In this document: in pieces, positions 59,926 through 64,000 of the stretch
Layout: each line of letters begins with the position of its first letter
How positions within the stretch are numbered: position 1 is the stretch's first letter
DNA from: Omphiscola glabra
Taxonomy: Eukaryota > Mollusca > Gastropoda > Lymnaeidae
Length of the DNA: 64,000 nt
Assembly: GCA_964017045.1 (NCBI GenBank)
Contig: OZ024794.1
Span: 35,879,182-35,943,181, forward strand
Direction: 5' to 3'
Position numbers and translations under genes: made by a program
The notes under the pieces: model-generated
What the model saw: only the letters and a program-made list of their open reading frames with translations
What the model was told of the DNA's origin: nothing
The model's database searches: none

Positions 59926-60319
59926 CACATCAGGTATTTAGCATTCAGAGTAGCATTAAATCCATTCTACGATGACAATGAAAGAGATTTGAAACAGGTC
60001 AGTGACTCCCAAACTTCAGTTTTCTGCAACCATAAGAATTTTTTTTTTACTTGCTTCGTAGCCATAATAATTATTTCGCTAAGTCTCACGCCCCTTACAA
60101 TAGTGACGATGCATTTTAAAATTTACTTCTAACGGATTTCTAATTTGTTAATTGGATTACAAGAGAACTTAAGAACTTATAACATTAATTTTTTATCTTA
60201 TCATATTAACAAAAGTAATTATGAAGAATTCTTTTTTTTTAAGTATTCAAACATTTTATGATCTAGCTTTAAAAGTAAATGCATGGTAGTAAGTCCGTCA
60301 CAAATCGATCATAAACATT
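59926..60319. other. Spacer, nothing recognised
   Basis: AT-rich; no element end or gene supported. Confidence 0.4.
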
Positions 60320-61112
60320 TTAAGAATCTGATTGGTGTTTGGGCTGAATCTGACTGTGGGTGATCAGATCGATGATCAGGCTGATTCGGGGACGAACTCT
60401 TCTTGTGCAAGAGGGGGCAGTGGGTGAATGGGACATCTCCAGATACAGGGTTGATTCGGGCTTTTGTGGCTTGTCTTTTGTACTCTGCGGCTGCTCTTCT
60501 GTTTGCCTCGTGTTGCATGGAGCCCTTGTGTCGGTAGAGGCGCCATGGGTCTCGATCCGTTGCGGGCTGTTCCCACGTGTCCCAGTTAATGTGAAAGCTT
60601 TCAAGGTTGCTTTCAGTTTGTCACTACAACGTTTCTTCTGTCCACAGCACACCGTTTGCCGTGCTTGAGCTCGACATAAAATATTCTTGGGGGGCAATCG
60701 GCCGTCTGGCATTCTCGTAACATGTCCCACCCAGCGATGATGGTACTGCATTAATAAGGTGTTTAAGCTGGGGAGACTTGCTTGTGCGAGTACATCTGTA
60801 TATGTGGACTTGTCCTCCCATTTGATGCTGAGGACTTTTGGGGAAGATCCTCGTGTGAAAGTTTCCTAGCATTGCGCTTGTAGGCTTCCATGATTCACGT
60901 TCATATAGTAACGTTGGGAGCATAGCTGCCTTGTAAACGTTTGGTTCATGCAGTAGCGCCGGGAGCACAGCTGCCTTGTAAACGTTTGGTTCATACAGTA
61001 GCGCTGGGAGCACAACTGCCTTGTAAACGTTTGGTTCATACAGTAGCGCTGGGAGCACAACTGCCTTGTAAACGTTTGGTTTGGATGCTGATGCCTCTAC
61101 GTGACCAGACAT
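60320..61112 (-). pseudogene. LINE C-terminus with internal 45-bp coding repeat and zinc-finger-like tail
   Basis: Read on the minus strand: KPNVYKAVVLPALLYE, with its 15-residue unit present four times (61080-60903), then ESW, AMLGNFHTRIFPK, IKWEDKS, MQYHHRWVGHVTRMPDGR, LPPKNI, GQKKRCSDKLKATLKAF and finally a decayed tail SCTRRVRPRISLIIDLITH. Relatives have one copy of 'VYKAxVLxTLLYGxExW', then 'HxRxLRxIL', 'RWxGHVxRMPDxRLPK' and an ending like 'CxxxFRARIGLxSHLRTH'. A frameshift separates the two main blocks (around 60740). The four-fold unit is a tandem duplication inside an old coding sequence, not a family feature. No RT catalytic core is present, so it is inactive. Confidence 0.82.
60903..61080. 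repeat. 45-bp tandem repeat, 4 copies, inside LINE coding sequence
   Basis: Copies share ccttgtaaacgtttggttca then a tagcgc(c/t)gggagcaca segment; in frame with the LINE reading because 45 is a multiple of three. Confidence 0.93.
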
Positions 61113-61210
61113 TCTTAAACATTATTCCGAGTGTTGCGCTGGCTCTTGCAATTTGAAGGTGCACCTCATCATCGAACGTTACTTACGCTTTGGGGCGGTG
61201 TGCCACCAAG

Positions 61211-61385
61211 CAGTGGCGTAGCTGGGGGGGGGGTGCGGACCGCACCGGGTGACACCATCTGAAAAGGGGGGGGGGGTGCACCAAATTGAAAAATTGCATA
61301 TATTGTACATTTTTATTTACGGGGGTGTGAAATGTGTTAAAGTGATATATTTTCATTAATTAGTAATTTATCTGAAGAAAGTTAT
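61211..61385 (+). mobile_element. CAGTGGCGTAG-family end (long member)
   Basis: Begins CAGTGGCGTAGCTGGGG, then poly-G, gtgcggaccgcaccgggtga, caccaaattgaaaaattgca and further AT-rich sequence ending in ttcattaattagtaatttat. The same order is seen inverted at 32521. The right limit is not defined. Confidence 0.6.
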
Positions 61386-61545
61386 AGTCAAAGCCATCGC
61401 TTAACTTTTTGAGAACCCCTGCCAATTTTATAATTTTACCACCTGCATACAAATATATTAATTACTTATTTTTACAACATAACAGCTATATGGGGCCCCA
61501 GCAGCTGCAGGGGTTCCAGGGCCCATGTATATTTTTTTTAAAAAC

Positions 61546-61713
61546 ACAACCAGGGTTAGTCGAACGTAAATTTCCACTAGCATCTCTTCTGTTGCTGGCT
61601 GATTATAACGAAATTCAGGGCCCCGCAACACAACCAGGTTAGTCGAAAGTAAATTTCCACTAGCATCTCTTTTGTTGCTGGCTGATTATAACTAAATTCA
61701 GGGGCCCCCAACA
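61546..61713. repeat. ~84-bp direct duplication, 2 copies
   Basis: Both copies contain aaatttccactagcatctct and gttgctggctgattataac; they differ at a few sites. Confidence 0.92.
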
Positions 61714-62204
61714 CAACCTCATGTTATTTTTATTTTCGAAATACCAGCAACTTTTTATCCACAAAAATATGATTTTCCTTTACTTCAGTATATATGTCAC
61801 TGTCTAGATTCCAGAAGCAGAACTAAGCTGGTGGTAAAGCATACCCTCAGTGGCGCCACACCTGGCATGAATTTATTGTTGTGCTGTCAGAGATCGCCCT
61901 GGGCGCCATAACGTTCAGTTTTGACGCTGATAGAGGCACTACCCCATTCCCAGATCCCTGACAAGTGCTCCACCCCCACCCCCTACATGCCATTGTCAGA
62001 AAGAAGCTCTGGTAATAACGTGTGGATTGACCTAGAATAGGGGGCATTAGAGCTTGACTTTGCCCAGGGCCCCCTGTGCCCTGATTCAAAATGTCTGCTA
62101 TCGTGAAAGCATCATATAGAATGGCGGCGAACATGATGCTGAAAAGTGTCGGTGTCGGGGCGCTACCTTGTTTACGTTCTTCTTTGTTATTAAATATATG
62201 TTGC
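61714..62204. other. Spacer, nothing recognised
   Basis: Moderate GC; the 161-codon minus frame (61847-62332) has no recognised domain and runs into a tandem repeat. Around 62041-62140 the reading FSIMFAAILYDAF on the minus strand resembles the LINE phrase 'LFSIMFSAMLxDAF', so an RT scrap may lie here. Confidence 0.4.
62068..62200 (-). pseudogene. LINE reverse-transcriptase scrap
   Basis: The minus-strand reading GSAPTPTLFSIMFAAILYDA resembles the RT block 'GCVLAPTLFSIMFSAMLxDAF', located between the polymerase motifs of LINEs such as the one at 60.3-61.1 kb. It may be an upstream part of the same or a related element, also on the minus strand. Confidence 0.6.
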
Positions 62205-62300
62205 TCGCACCCCTGAACTGCCCTCTCGCACCCCCTGAACTGCCCTCTCACACCCCCCATAACTGCCCTCTCGCACCCCCTGAACTGCCGTCTCCCACCT
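62205..62300. repeat. ~22-bp minisatellite, about 4.5 copies
   Basis: Copies of gcaccccctgaactgccctc with small indels. Confidence 0.92.
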
Positions 62301-63003
62301 CCTAGTGCGAACACCCTAGGTTTCCGAAACATTCTGATTTATTATTTTTAAAATCCTTTTATTTATGTTTTTTAAAAAGCTATGTTTTAAGGTGGCGGGT
62401 GTGTTTAAGGGTTCGTAGCATAATATTTTCGAACTTTTTTTTATGATGGGGAGTGGGGTCAAAAACTGTCAAAAATAGTGTTCCGATATTTATGGATGGT
62501 CCTCATAATATGAAATTCTTGAATTCTCCTTATAACGATAATCTAAGAGTAAAACAAACAAAAATAATAATTTTTTTTTTAAAAAACATCGAGATGTGAC
62601 GTTTTATTTCTTTGCAAAAAAAGCTTTTCTACCACTTCCTTTTTATGGATATTACGGGCGATTGTCAACCCTGGTTGTGTTTTCATCGAGCTAATCGACA
62701 CTTATAATTTCAACCCTGACATTTTTCGTTGAGTTTTCATTTCATTTATTCAGTAGCAAAACAAAAAAGTTTAACATTGGATTTCCAGCTATTGATGTCC
62801 CAAATGTGTTTGTGCATGTGAACAGTAGTCCTCCTAATATAGGAGCCTTCGCCACACAAAAAAGGCCTTACTAAAAACGTACATTCCCATAGTCCGTTGT
62901 ACAATTGTGAATAAGATAGTGTAATGCTTGAGGTATAAAAATGATGGGGAAAACCCGTTGATTCACATTTAAACTATGAAGAGCTAGAGATATTTCTTAG
63001 AGC
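62301..63003. other. Spacer, nothing recognised
   Basis: AT-rich; no gene supported. Confidence 0.4.
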
Positions 63004-63341
63004 AAGGGTGGCAAGCTACGCCATGCGGCCCGGCAACTGATATTTTGCGACCCTCGAAGGCATGTAGAAATAAAAATAATTACTTTGTTTTCAAGTTATT
63101 TTGTTGAATTTTACCGAATTTCATGTACCGTTATGATTGTTTTAACATTTTGATCCAATTTATTTCTAATTTTCTATTTTTTTTAAAACAGTCCTTGACT
63201 TTTGTCCTGTAGTGCTAAAATGCTACTTAACCGATTTTAATAAAGAGAAATGTTTATCGACATGTAAAAATTGGACATAATATACATGCGGCCCCCCAAC
63301 TGCTTTACATTTGTCAATGTGGCCCTCGGCACAAAAAGTTT
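63004..63341. mobile_element. Possible hAT MITE
   Basis: The flanking 8-mers CTTAGAGC (62996-63003) and GTTAGAGC (63342-63349) match at 7 of 8. The ends, AAGGGTGGCAAGC and its partner CGGCACAAAAAGTTT, with internal 'gcggcccggc' and 'gcggccccccaactg' blocks, resemble hAT elements with GGGTGGCAAACTT-type termini, though the TIR match is poor. Confidence 0.55.
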
Positions 63342-63349
63342 GTTAGAGC

Positions 63350-63710
63350 CTTTAATGTTTTTGCTTTTTGTTTCATTGTGGGAAAGGAGGAAAACAAAAT
63401 CTAGTCGTGTTCAGTAACACCGGAAGTTTCATAACCAGAATATCAGCCCCGAAACGGGTCAAAAAGACCCCCACAGTTTTGATCGCTCTACGGATTCTGT
63501 GTCATCTCTGTGGCCTCCTGTCTTTCTCACAAATAACAATTAAACATCCATCTTAACTTAATGGCTGTTGTAATAACACGTTTTTTTAGGGGTGTTAATT
63601 TCAAAATGCAGATCGAAAGGAAATTCCTTTTTGATAAATCGTCGGGTTTGGTTTAAAATTCCTTTGGAATTGTTTTAAGAAATGCTATACTTTCTTCCCC
63701 CGAGCAACGC
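63350..63710. other. Spacer, nothing recognised
   Basis: A 62-codon frame (63368-63556) has no recognised domain. Confidence 0.4.
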
Positions 63711-63840
63711 CTTGAAAGTATTTATTGCAAGTTACGGTGCAACTCCTTGAAAGTATTTATTGCAAGTTACGGTGCAACTCCTTGAAAGTATTTATTGCAA
63801 GTTACGGTGCAACTCCTTGAAAGTATTTATTGCAAGTTCC
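63711..63840. repeat. 35-bp minisatellite, 3.7 copies
   Basis: Near-identical copies with core ccttgaaagtatttattgca. Confidence 0.95.
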
Positions 63841-64000
63841 GATGGGCTCTTTCATTCTCCAAATTTCCTACACTTTTATTTATAAATGAGTGCTGTCTTG
63901 GATTTGAGAAAATCTTGCTAACATTTTTTAAGCACGGTCTCATTATTCCTGGTGATAGTTCGAAACATTTATTTAAAATTGAAAAACAAAAGAAGAAATG
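63841..64000. other. Right edge, nothing recognised
   Basis: Unique-looking AT-rich sequence running off the window. Confidence 0.3.

Overview
This is 64 kb of animal nuclear DNA, not bacterial or viral. It is AT-rich, has no operons, and contains one recognisable cellular gene, which has spliced exons with GT/AG borders. Decayed non-LTR retrotransposons, cut-and-paste DNA transposons, Helitron-like elements and very abundant minisatellites fill most of the rest. The repertoire (CR1/L2-like LINE tails, a tRNA-derived SINE, hAT MITEs beginning CAGTGGCGTAG, Helitron-like ends reading CGCCGGG...CTAG) suggests a mollusc, perhaps a gastropod. That placement is inference; only 'metazoan' is secure.

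Layout. 1-2713 (minus strand): the 5' part of a JTB (jumping translocation breakpoint) orthologue, five coding exons whose last one runs off the left edge, with a piggyBac-type MITE in one intron. 3.8-8.2 kb: non-autonomous inverted-repeat elements. 8.3-17.4 kb: remains of at least three LINEs. One carries a complete but dead hAT element (9877-12684), itself interrupted by two hAT MITEs. Another (13.56-16.87 kb, minus strand) still shows endonuclease and reverse-transcriptase motifs and is split by a small TIR element. 19.0-20.4 kb: a 1.4-kb element with about 110-bp inverted repeats rich in GCGCAC.

22.5-51.4 kb and 55-63.8 kb: over 30 unrelated tandem arrays (units of 4 to 82 bp), by my estimate about 16 kb or a quarter of the window. 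The longest is a 15-bp satellite of about 1.7 kb split by a SINE. Long open frames in these arrays, often on both strands at once, arise because the unit length is a multiple of three or the unit lacks stops; I do not consider them genes.

30.0-31.7 and 52.6-54.7 kb: three related Helitron-like elements, two of them head-to-tail. No rRNA, tRNA gene or CRISPR array was seen. I found no new multi-gene system. The strongest results are the JTB exon model, the nested transposon stratigraphy with target-site duplications, and the dense, higher-order-structured minisatellites.
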